DNA from: an uncultured Acidobacteriaceae bacterium
GTDB lineage: Bacteria; Acidobacteriota; Terriglobia; Terriglobales; Acidobacteriaceae
Assembly: GCA_937879855.1 (NCBI GenBank)
Contig: CALFMO010000014.1
Span: 1 to 23,913, forward strand
DNA: 23,913 nt
Direction of reading: 5' to 3'
Below are positions 1-8,000 of the stretch, piece after piece. Every line of letters starts with the position of its first letter. The stretch's first letter is position 1. The notes beneath the pieces are model-generated. The model was not told where the DNA came from, did not search any database, and saw only the letters and a program-made list of their open reading frames with translations. A program made the translations under genes and the position numbers.

Positions 1-2
1 AC

Positions 3-755
3 ATCGAAAAGCGCAACATGGTCTCGCCCATCTCCATGCTCGGCGATCTCATTCCAGTGATGTCTGGCGTGGCCCTGGGCGCTCGTCTGCAGGGACGCAA
101 CATTGCCGTCATGACTTACATCGGCGACGGTGGCCAATCCACCGGCGTCACCTATGAAGGCATCAACTTCGCCGCAGTGCAGAATCTGGGCCTCGTGCTC
201 TTCGTCGAAAGCAATCTCTGGGCTTACTCGACGCCGTCAGAGATGCAATACCGCTGCCATGACCTTGCCGAACGTGCCATCGGATACGGCATCCCAGGCG
301 TGATCGTCGACGGCACCGACGCTTGCCAGGTATATGACGCAGCACACGAGGCCGTCGAACGCGCCCACCGCGGCGAAGGCCCCACGCTGATCGAAGCTAA
401 AATGATGCGCATGAAGGGCCACGCCATTCACGACGCGGCGGCGTACGTGCCAAAACAAATGATGGAGTATTGGAAAAAGCGCGATCCGATTGCGCGCTTC
501 GAGAATTACCTGGTGCAAGAGAAAAAGTGGCTGACGCCGAAAGAGAATGAAGTCCTGATCGCAGAAGTTGAAAAAGTAATCGAAGCAGAACGAGAGATCG
601 CCGTGAATTCGCCGATGCCCACGCCAGAATCAGCCGAAGGCGGCGTCTTCTGTGAACATGGCTGCCATGAAATCAAGCCGAAGTACGGGGTGCCGAAAGT
701 GAAGAAGGGCACCGGCGGCTACAAAGAAACCGAAGCTGCCGTGCACCTGAAATGA
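3..755 (+). CDS. 2-oxoacid dehydrogenase E1 component, alpha subunit (5' end missing)
   Basis: This is the C-terminal ~250 residues of a thiamine-diphosphate-dependent E1 alpha subunit. The reading frame is open from the first bases of the window, so the start lies upstream; the internal ATG at 18 is only the first Met inside the window. The ThDP/Mg motif is visible as GDGGQSTG followed about 27 residues later by VESNLWAYSTP, and a phosphorylation-loop-like region follows (MRMKGHAIHDAAAY). E1 alpha pairs with E1 beta to decarboxylate a 2-oxoacid and pass the acyl group to the lipoyl arm of E2. E1 beta starts 50 bp downstream and E2 follows, which supports one functional locus. The substrate (pyruvate, branched-chain 2-oxoacid or acetoin) cannot be decided from sequence alone, so no symbol is given. 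The usual ENN of the ThDP motif reads ESN here. Confidence 0.93.
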   Translation: MEKRNMVSPISMLGDLIPVMSGVALGARLQGRNIAVMTYIGDGGQSTGVTYEGINFAAVQNLGLVLFVESNLWAYSTPSEMQYRCHDLAERAIGYGIPGVIVDGTDACQVYDAAHEAVERAHRGEGPTLIEAKMMRMKGHAIHDAAAYVPKQMMEYWKKRDPIARFENYLVQEKKWLTPKENEVLIAEVEKVIEAEREIAVNSPMPTPESAEGGVFCEHGCHEIKPKYGVPKVKKGTGGYKETEAAVHLK

Positions 756-792
756 AATCCGTGCAGATCTGTGAAAATCCGTGGCCAGCAGT
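756..792. repeat. short dispersed repeat of ATCCGTG/ATCTGTG type in the E1 alpha-E1 beta spacer
   Basis: The 50-bp spacer is largely three near-identical heptamers, atccgtg, atctgtg and atccgtg, spaced about 11-13 bases apart and ending in ggc. Degenerate arrays of this kind are, from memory, common in intergenic DNA of acidobacteria and planctomycetes. There is no gene and no strong ribosome binding site here. Confidence 0.5.
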
Positions 793-805
793 TTTCTTAT
801 GAAAC

Positions 806-1801
806 GTGGATACTCCGAAACCTGATCCTATGCAACTCACTTACCTCGAAGCCATCCGCCAGGGAATCTGGGAAGAAATGGAGCGCGATCCAACTGTCTT
901 CTGCCTCGGTGAAGATATCGGCATTTACGGCGGCGCGTTCAAAGTGACCGACGGATTCATCGATCGCTTCGGCCCCGAGCGCGTCATCGACACGCCCATC
1001 GCGGAGTCCGCCATTGTGGGCGCGGCCTTCGGAGCCTCGCTCACCGGCATGCGTCCCGTCGCTGAATTCCAGTTCATGGATTTCATTGGCTGCGCCTTCA
1101 ACCAGATTTCCAACATGGTCGCAAAGACGCACTACTTGTGGGGCGCGCCCGCTCCGCTCGTGCTGCGCGGGCCCAGCGGCGGATATGTCCACGGCGGTCC
1201 CTTTCACTCGCAGAATCCCGAGATGTGGTTTGTCCACAATCCCGGCCTCAAAGTGATCTGCCCCGCCACCCCCTATGACGCCAAAGGTCTGATCAAAGCC
1301 GCCATCCGCGATAACAATCCGTGCATTTTCTTCGAGCACAAATATCTTTATCGCCGCATCAAAGAGGAAGTGCCCGCGGACGATTATGTCGTGCCCATCG
1401 GCAAGGCGCGGATCGCGCGCGAAGGCCGTGATCTGAGCATCATCACTTATGCTGCGATGGTCCACACCGCGCTCGAGGCCGCCGAGATTCTAAGCAAAGA
1501 AGGAATCGACCTCGAAATCCTCGACCTGCGCACCGTCTCGCCGCTCGACCGCGCGGCCATCGCCGAGACCGTCAAAAAGACCAACAAAGTTATCCTCCTG
1601 CACGAGCACTCGCGCACCGGAGGCTTGGCCGGAGAAATCGCCGCCATCATCAACGAAGAAGCATTCGACGATCTCGATGGCCCCATCGTCCGCATCGCTG
1701 GACTAGACTCCGCCATCCCTTTCTCTCCGCCACAAGAGCATCATTACCTGCCCAAGGTTGAAGACGTAGTCCGAGAAGCGCGTCGCCTGAAAGCGTATTG
1801 A
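806..1801 (+). CDS. 2-oxoacid dehydrogenase E1 component, beta subunit
   Basis: This is a full-length E1 beta subunit (331 residues from the GTG at 806, or 323 from the ATG at 830; the family is usually 320-340). The start MQLTYLEAIRQGIWEEMERD aligns with the family's conserved N-terminus, so ATG 830 is a good alternative; neither start has a strong Shine-Dalgarno. Family landmarks include CLGEDIGIYGGAFKVTDG, the IDTPIAESAIVG segment, the FMDFIGCAFNQISN segment, GPSGGYVHGGPFHSQ, and the C-terminal transketolase domain (ILDLRTVSPLD, LLHEHSRTGGLAGEIAA, RIAGLDSAIPFSPPQEHHYLP). It forms the alpha2beta2 E1 heterotetramer with the upstream subunit. The gene is followed by a palindromic repeat cluster rather than directly by E2. 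Confidence 0.96.
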   Translation: MDTPKPDPMQLTYLEAIRQGIWEEMERDPTVFCLGEDIGIYGGAFKVTDGFIDRFGPERVIDTPIAESAIVGAAFGASLTGMRPVAEFQFMDFIGCAFNQISNMVAKTHYLWGAPAPLVLRGPSGGYVHGGPFHSQNPEMWFVHNPGLKVICPATPYDAKGLIKAAIRDNNPCIFFEHKYLYRRIKEEVPADDYVVPIGKARIAREGRDLSIITYAAMVHTALEAAEILSKEGIDLEILDLRTVSPLDRAAIAETVKKTNKVILLHEHSRTGGLAGEIAAIINEEAFDDLDGPIVRIAGLDSAIPFSPPQEHHYLPKVEDVVREARRLKAY

Positions 1802-1809
1802 TTCACGTA

Positions 1810-1887
1810 GCGGCGGACGCATTCGTCCGCCGCCTAGGTTCTTGTGGGGACAGCCGCCATCGGCTGTCCGGTCGAGCAAAGCTCGAC
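1810..1887. repeat. cluster of three palindromic hairpins (REP-like)
   Basis: Three perfect hairpins lie side by side. 1810-1833 has 10-bp arms (gcggcggacg) around a catt loop; 1848-1869 has 9-bp arms (ggacagccg) around ccat; 1871-1887 has 7-bp arms (gtcgagc) around aaa. No T-tract follows, so a simple rho-independent terminator is unlikely, although the structure could still attenuate or protect the E1 mRNA 3' end. The first hairpin and its cacgtag flank recur almost unchanged inside the E2 gene at 3190-3220, which shows that it is a dispersed element. Confidence 0.8.
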
Positions 1888-1983
1888 TTGCCCTTTAAAA
1901 GAACTCCTGGCTGCCCGGCTGCGAATCGGTAGCTGCCCTAGCGTCCGACCCTGTCCATCTGCCACAATAACTCCGGAGGACTC

Positions 1984-2550
1984 ATGGGAAAATTCGCCCT
2001 CGGTGTAATCGTCACGCTGCTGGTAATCATTCTCGGCGGACTCGGCTTCGCCATGCTCGGTTTTTTCCCCACCGCTGCTAACGTCGAGCCTCCACACATC
2101 GAACGGCGCTTGGCCATGGGAGCCGTCGATGCCTCCATGGAGCGCCACGCGCCGCGCATCACCAACCCGCTCACACCTACCGATCCCAATCTCGAAGATG
2201 GCATGAAGCTCTACACCATGAACTGCGCTCTCTGCCACGGAGGTCTCGACCGAAAGCCTTCCCAGTTGGCCAATTCGTTTTATCCGCCGCCTCCAAACCT
2301 CGTCTCCGACCCGCCCGACGATCCCGAATGGCACATTTTCTATACGATCCGCACCGGCGTGCGCTACACCGGTATGCCCGCCTGGGACAAGACTCTCAGC
2401 CAACCGGACATGTGGAAGATCACCATGCTGCTCTCTCACCTCGATAAACTTCCGCCGGCCGTGCAGGAATACTGGAAGACGAATTTCAACGTCGAGCCTG
2501 CGGTCGAAAAAAAAGAGCCAATGAAGGAACGCGATCACGACCACCATTAA
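1984..2550 (+). CDS. membrane-anchored monohaem cytochrome c
   Basis: This 188-residue protein has a single N-terminal hydrophobic segment (about residues 5-27: signal anchor or uncleaved signal) and a class-I-like cytochrome c domain. The haem site CALCH lies at residues 81-85 and the likely axial Met is in YTGMPAW (Met131). The tail is charged and ends in a His-rich DHDHH. The start is fixed by ccggagg seven bases before the ATG. It should act in the periplasm as an electron carrier or oxidase-linked subunit. It sits between E1 beta and E2 on the same strand, which is an unusual place for a cytochrome. No partner oxidase gene is in the window, so the redox partner is unknown. Confidence 0.93.
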   Translation: MGKFALGVIVTLLVIILGGLGFAMLGFFPTAANVEPPHIERRLAMGAVDASMERHAPRITNPLTPTDPNLEDGMKLYTMNCALCHGGLDRKPSQLANSFYPPPPNLVSDPPDDPEWHIFYTIRTGVRYTGMPAWDKTLSQPDMWKITMLLSHLDKLPPAVQEYWKTNFNVEPAVEKKEPMKERDHDHH

Positions 2551-2581
2551 TTCGCGACGCTACCGGCAACTTTGCCAGCCA

Positions 2582-2610
2582 TTCAAGCATTCACCGCCAA
2601 ACGCTATAAT
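2582..2610 (+). promoter_or_regulatory. putative sigma-70-type promoter for E2
   Basis: A perfect TATAAT lies at 2605-2610, about 58 bases before the E2 ATG. Seventeen bases upstream is a weak -35 candidate, ttcaag (2582-2587). A better -35-like ttgcca at 2572 is too far away (27 bp). If real, it would let E2 be transcribed apart from E1 and the cytochrome. Only the -10 is convincing. Confidence 0.45.
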
Positions 2611-2667
2611 ATTTGTTTGCGTCCGGACTCCGGTCGTACCCTGTGGGCCCGCGCGTGGAAGGGAACA

Positions 2668-3999
2668 ATGCCAACTGACATCATCATGCCCCAGATGGGC
2701 GAGTCCATTGTTGAGGGCACTATTACCAAGTGGTTGAAGAAGCCTGGCGATAAGGTTCAGCGCGACGAGCCGCTTTTCGAAATTTCCACCGACAAGGTCG
2801 ACGCCGAGATCCCCGCGCCTGCGTCCGGCGTCTTACAGGAAATCAAAGTCACCGAAGGAACCACTGTCGGCGTGAACACAATCGTGGGGACCATCGCCGT
2901 CGATGGAGAGGCCGCTTCCGCACCCAGCAAGCCCGCCGCTGCGGCCCCCGCGGCTGAGAAGCCCGCCAAGGCTGAAGCGAAGACGGAAGAAAAGAAATCA
3001 TCGCCGGCTCCAGCACCAGCTCCAGCTGCTCAAGAAGAGGAAGAAGAAGCTCGCTCCTCGCCGCTGGTCCGCAAGATCGCGCGCGAGCATGGCGTCAGTC
3101 TCTCGCAAGTTTCCGGCACCGGACTCGGTGGCCGCATCACCAAGCAAGACATCCTGCAGTTCATCGAGAGCCAGGGATCACAGCCCTCCCACGTAGGGAC
3201 GGACGCATTCGTCCGTCCCGCCGAGCGCAGCGAGGCGACTTCCGCACTTGCACCCAGTTCGCCTGCGCCACGCCCGCCAGCTCCCGCACCCTACCCCGGC
3301 GATCTCGTCCCCATGACGAACATGCGCAAGCTGATCGCCAAACACATGATCGAGTCGCGACGCACCAGCGCTCACGTCCACTGCATGTACGAAGTCGACT
3401 TCACCCGCGTCGTCAACCTTCGCAACAAGCAGAAGGCCGGTTTCGAGCAGCGCCATGGCGCTCGCCTCACCTTCATGCCGTTCTTCGTGCGCGCCGCTGT
3501 CATGGCCCTGCAACAGTGGCCCATCGTCAACGCCTCAATCGAAGGCGAGAGCATTCGCTACCATCGCCAAATTAACATGGGCATTGCCGTCGCTCTCGAT
3601 TGGGGATTGATCGTTCCCGTCCTGAAGAACGCCGGAGACTTGAATTTCCTCGGTCTGCAGCGCGGCATCTCCGATCTCGGCGAGCGTGCCCGCACCAAGA
3701 AGCTCAAGCCAGAGGACGTCGAGGGCTCCACCTTTACTGTCACCAATCCCGGCCAGTTCGGTGCGGTCTTCGGTCTGCCCATCATCAACCAGCCGAACTC
3801 CGCCATCATGGGCGTCGGCGGCATCACCAAGCAACCGCTGGTAATTACCGACAGGGATGGAACCGATTCGATTGCGATTCGCTCTGTCGTGCATTTGACG
3901 CTCGGCTACGATCACCGCCTCATCGACGGCGCCATCGCCGACCAGTTCATGGCCCAGGTGAAAAAGAATCTCGAAACCTGGAGCGAAGAGGTCGGATGA
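2668..3999 (+). CDS. 2-oxoacid dehydrogenase E2, dihydrolipoamide acyltransferase
   Basis: This is a 443-residue E2 with one lipoyl domain (residues 1-78, lipoyl Lys43 in ISTDKVDAEIP), an Ala/Pro/Glu/Lys-rich swinging linker (about 85-128), an E1/E3-binding domain (about 130-168, SPLVRKIAREHGV...GTGLGGRITKQDI), a second linker (169-210), and the acyltransferase core (211-443) with the catalytic DHRLIDG (His416, Asp420). The ATG at 2668 was chosen because ggaaggg precedes it and MPTDIIMPQMGES is the canonical lipoyl-domain start; the frame is open back to a TTG at 2572 but that extension is not family-like. It transfers the acyl group from E1 to CoA. No E3 (lipoamide dehydrogenase) gene is in the window. 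Residues 174-192 of the second linker are encoded by a palindromic repeat element. Confidence 0.96.
   Translation: MPTDIIMPQMGESIVEGTITKWLKKPGDKVQRDEPLFEISTDKVDAEIPAPASGVLQEIKVTEGTTVGVNTIVGTIAVDGEAASAPSKPAAAAPAAEKPAKAEAKTEEKKSSPAPAPAPAAQEEEEEARSSPLVRKIAREHGVSLSQVSGTGLGGRITKQDILQFIESQGSQPSHVGTDAFVRPAERSEATSALAPSSPAPRPPAPAPYPGDLVPMTNMRKLIAKHMIESRRTSAHVHCMYEVDFTRVVNLRNKQKAGFEQRHGARLTFMPFFVRAAVMALQQWPIVNASIEGESIRYHRQINMGIAVALDWGLIVPVLKNAGDLNFLGLQRGISDLGERARTKKLKPEDVEGSTFTVTNPGQFGAVFGLPIINQPNSAIMGVGGITKQPLVITDRDGTDSIAIRSVVHLTLGYDHRLIDGAIADQFMAQVKKNLETWSEEVG
3190..3239. repeat. palindromic REP-like element inside the E2 coding sequence
   Basis: The hairpin 3196-3219 has perfect 10-bp arms (gggacggacg) with a catt loop. 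It is preceded by cacgtag and followed by an imperfect second palindrome (gccgagcgcagcgaggcg). The loop, the inner stem and the cacgtag flank match the intergenic copy at 1804-1833. It is read in frame as VGTDAFVRPAERSEATS, which falls in the flexible linker between the E3-binding and catalytic domains. Confidence 0.8.
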
Positions 4000-4056
4000 C
4001 CTCACAGAAGCGTGCCTCTCTGCTCCCCTGCGTCCTCTGCGGTAACTGGGGGCTGA

Positions 4057-5067
4057 CTACTGCTGGAGAGGTATCACTGGAGCTTGCGTCGTTCCCTTAG
4101 CCCAGGTGGAAGCGTTCAGGCACTCGACAGTCCCATCAATAATTTTTGAAATGCCATCCCTAAATTTGTTTGGGTCGACAATCTCCCGTGCCGCTACCGC
4201 ATCTACGGTGGCCAGTGCATTTTCCAGAAAAGACATTGCTGCGTCCTTCTTCTCCGACCCAGACTTGCTGGCGAAAAGTTCTTCCACGTTGTAGAACTTA
4301 ATGCTGGCCGGACTGCTCGCGTTGATGTAGATCCCCAACGGAGTGGTTCCATAGGGCACCATCCCATCCACTTCCATGTTGGCAAAAACCAGATTGTCCG
4401 ACGCTGACCAGACCAACACGCCTTGCTGGTCGAAGTTCTGTAGCCTGAGATGCTGGAATGTAAGCCACTTCTTGCTGCTGATGTTAATCAGTTGGTAGCC
4501 GGCCGCAACCGTCAGTATCGGAGTGACTGTCGTTCCATAAAACACAGCCGGCGCATTCGTGGCGGACGAGTCGTACACGTAGACGTATCCGCCGTAAGAA
4601 CAGAAGTCTCGCGCGCTCGCGATCACTCCCGCCGTCAGGCAACTCGACGAGACCGGAGCCTTGTACTGTCCCCACAAACTTCCAAACTCCATATTCAATA
4701 CAGTCGCCGACGCAGGCACCGCGGGTAACTGCGCGGACCAAACGTTCCCGGAGTTATAAGTCCAGGTCAGAGGCGGAGCGGCACCTGTTATTACCGGCGC
4801 CGCTCCCACTCCATACGCATCGAACGAGATCGGATTCCCGCTCGTGCCCGATGACGGTGGTATCAACGGCTCGCTCCACGTCCCGCCGCGCTGCAAAAAA
4901 ATCGTGTCCCCCGGCGAGAACGAATGCGCGTTCACATCAGCCAGGGTCAGCCACGCAGTCGCCGCAGAGGTCCCGTTGTTAGCGTCGCTCCCCGTCGGGC
5001 TGACGTAATAACTCGTCGCCGCAACGCATTGCGTAGCGACCAAAAGCATCAGAAAAAGTCTTCGCAT
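4057..5067 (-). CDS. secreted beta-helix (pectate-lyase-like) protein with an unrelated helical C-terminus
   Basis: This 336-residue protein begins with a signal peptide (MRRLFLMLLVATQCVAA) and then the typical start of right-handed parallel beta-helix proteins: YYVSPTGSDANNGTSAATAW, PGDTIFLQRGGTW, then short beta-rich repeats such as WLTFQHLRLQNF and DNLVFANMEVDG. At about residue 260 the helix pattern stops abruptly, and a charged, probably alpha-helical tail of about 75 residues follows (SEKKDAAMSFLENALATVDA, then GISKIIDGTVECLN). Beta-helix proteins of this type are normally much longer, so the N-terminal part looks truncated and fused. It lies one base from the tail-fibre-like gene upstream on the same strand (ends 5069), suggesting one transcript, and is convergent with E2. 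No catalytic residues were identified; a role in polysaccharide binding or surface attachment is inference. Confidence 0.75.
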   Translation of the reverse strand: MRRLFLMLLVATQCVAATSYYVSPTGSDANNGTSAATAWLTLADVNAHSFSPGDTIFLQRGGTWSEPLIPPSSGTSGNPISFDAYGVGAAPVITGAAPPLTWTYNSGNVWSAQLPAVPASATVLNMEFGSLWGQYKAPVSSSCLTAGVIASARDFCSYGGYVYVYDSSATNAPAVFYGTTVTPILTVAAGYQLINISSKKWLTFQHLRLQNFDQQGVLVWSASDNLVFANMEVDGMVPYGTTPLGIYINASSPASIKFYNVEELFASKSGSEKKDAAMSFLENALATVDAVAAREIVDPNKFRDGISKIIDGTVECLNASTWAKGTTQAPVIPLQQ

Positions 5068-5068
5068 G

Positions 5069-8000
5069 TTAGTTGATCACCAGCGCCGGAAGCGTGTTGC
5101 TGGTCGGCCAATCGCTGGGGCAGGTAACCGAAGCATCCAGTGTCCCGCCCGCCGTCACGTTCAAATTTCCTTTTCCCCCGACGAACATCATGCCGCCAAT
5201 GTCGGACGTAATCGTCGCTTGATTCCCGGACGTGATGTCCGCCGAAGTAATCGCGAGGTAGTAACGGCCGGGCTGCAGAGTCACCGACCCGCCGGTCCAC
5301 GCCACGTTCACATGCCAACCGGCGGTCATTGAAGTAGTCGCGGCCACCGGCCCGGTGTGCGCCACCAGCGTGCAGGGCCCTCCGGGGTTGCCGGAGTAGA
5401 TCCCAATGTCATAATTAGAACTGCCGCTATCTGCCGTCACAACGTTGTAAGAGACGGTTGAGGTGGTCTTCTGAAACGGCAGCACCACGCCATACACGCT
5501 CGCTTGATTGGCGCTAGAGGAGAACTGCGTGCCCGCCGCCGGAGAACCTCCATGAATCGCCGTGATCCACGGCGTCTTCGTGGTGTCCGGCGGAACCACG
5601 GCATGAACCGCCGCCATCGTCGCCAGCTTGGTTGAACTATCCGTCGCCGCCTGCGTTGTTGCCGTTGTCCCATTCGGCAGCGCGGGCGTTCCACTCAAGT
5701 TCGCCGCCGTGCCGCTCGTGTTCGCCGCGTTCGCGGGTATGTCTCCCGAAACCAGCCCGGGAAGTTGCGCATGTGGCAATGTTCCAGTCGTCACGTCGCT
5801 GGCGCTCACCGTCACATTACTTGCCAGCGCATGTCCATTCACCATAGTCGAGGTAGGAACATATCCTGGTACGGTCGGCGTTCCCGTAAAGCTTGGCGAC
5901 GCCAGAGGAGCCAGCAGCGCCTCGGCAGCTTGTGCGCGCGTTTTTTCCACCGCCACCCCAGCGTCCGCATAAACCGTAGTCGCAACTTGGCTGGGCGTTC
6001 CCGCGTTCGTCGAAATATAAAAATTTCCGTCGTTCGAGACTCCAAGGGAACTATGTCCCGCCGCCGCCGCAACCATCGCCGAAAGCGACGGAATCGACGA
6101 AACTAGCCACGGCCCCGCCACCGCGAATTGCCCGTTGATCGTCAGATTCCCCGGCAGCGTCAGATTCGCGCTCGTGTCGAGCGCCAACAAATTTCCTGCC
6201 GCCGTTCCCACGGTGTACGACGTTCCCCACCCCGATCCCGTCGAGTTCGCTACTCCCACCGCCGGAAACCCGGCGCTGCTGCACGCGCCCCAAGTTCCGT
6301 TTCCCAGCAGGCACGTAGTCGCACTGGGAGTGCCCGTTCCCAGTTGGCTCGCGGGAACGAGTCCTGAAGTCAATCCCGCCTTCGCCGCCAATGCTGCGGT
6401 TAAGTCAGTCTGACTCGATAGTGTTCCCGTGATGCTGCCCCACGCGCTCGATCCGCCGCTCCCGCAGCCCGAGCACGAGGTGACGGTCAGAGCTCCGCCC
6501 GCAGTCACCTGCGCATTCGTGCTTCCCAGGTTCAGCGTTCCGCCCGTGGCCGAGACGGAAATCGTTGCCGATCCGCTCGTCGACCCTTTCAACGTAAGAG
6601 GAAGATGGAAATTCAGAGCTTCGCCATAGAAGTCGGTGATTGCCGAATCATAAAAGTTCGGGAACGCGTAGTTAAATGTGCTCCCCGTGCTCCCGGAGTT
6701 GATGGTGGCAGTCGCAATTGCGCCCGACCCGGAATCGGCGATATTGGCAAACAAAAGCCCCTGCGAGATGTTCGACGGATTCACCAGCACCACGTCATAA
6801 CTCACCGCCGAGGTCACGCGTGGCCAGGCCACAGTCAGATAGTCCGATGCGTCGAGCATCGCTGCCCCCGAACCGCACTGCCTCCCGTTTAAGCTGATCA
6901 ATCCTCCGCGGTTTCCCGCCGCATCTTTCGGGAACACTTCAACACTCCACTGCGTGCTCCCCGCCGCGCCCGTGTAACTACACGAAATCGACTGCATCGG
7001 TATCGGCCACATCCCTTTGAAGGTGATGTTTTCGTTGCCGATGTACATCACGTCACGTCCAATATTTAAAGTCCCGGGAACGTGCGCATCCTCCAGCGAT
7101 TGCGCGTTAAAGCCGTATCCCGGCAACTCGGCCCCGTACTGGGTGAAGAATCCGTAGCCAATATCCTCGGTACCATAGTTGGCTCCATTGCCCATGCGCA
7201 TCCGCCCGCCGTTGAAAAAACCATACGTGGCCCCAAAGTTTTTCCCGTTCGGCAGAATGAAACCCGCGTTCCCGCTGGACGTGGCATTGTTCCCGAAGCC
7301 AAACTGCGTTCCGATCATCGTCAGGTTGCTGCTCGTCGTCGCGCATAATGGAAACGCGCCCGCCGGAGGCGTATCGATGCCATCGCCAAGAAAAACATAC
7401 TGCCCGTTGAAGGCATGCGTCAGATCCACTCCGCACAGCCCCGCGGACAGCCCGCCGCCCGCCCACCCTTCGTGGCTGCTGGTAATGGTGACCGGATAGT
7501 TGGCGGCGCCACTGGTGGTAATCATCTGCGGACTTTCCGATGTGACTTCTTCGATCAGCGTCGGATCCGATCCCGGCCCCAGCACCACGTCGCCTGCATT
7601 GCCAAACGTGTCCATGCCACGCAGCAGCATCCCGCCGTTGTACTGATAAACCCCTCCGCCCGGACACTGCACGATCTGCGTATGCTGAAAATCTTCCATC
7701 TTGGCGTTGAAACTGGAACCCAGATAGACTCCGACCGCGCCTGTGGAATTCGCACATCCGATCAGCGAGTTGTAAAAGCGCAAATCCTCGGTGTTCGAAT
7801 TTGACGTCGGAGCGACGTTGACTCCTGTCCAATTCGCGATGGCTGCATAGGGCGTAATCTGCACGCGCTCAAACAATCCATCCGTGGTCGTGTATCCGCC
7901 GCTGCGATCGTTATCCACCACCACGCCGTTGGGAGTCGTGTTACTGCATCCCGCGCCACCGTCCTGGATGTTGACGCCCTTGATCGTCCACCCTCCCGAG

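Noticed and set aside
797..1465. 222-codon minus-strand frame opposite E1 beta
   Set aside because: Antisense shadow of a clearly conserved E1 beta gene; its translation has no recognisable domain and its length follows from GC-rich codon use.
2572..2667. N-terminal extension of E2 from a TTG
   Set aside because: The lipoyl domain starts canonically at the ATG at 2668 with a good ribosome binding site, and the TATAAT promoter lies inside the would-be extension.
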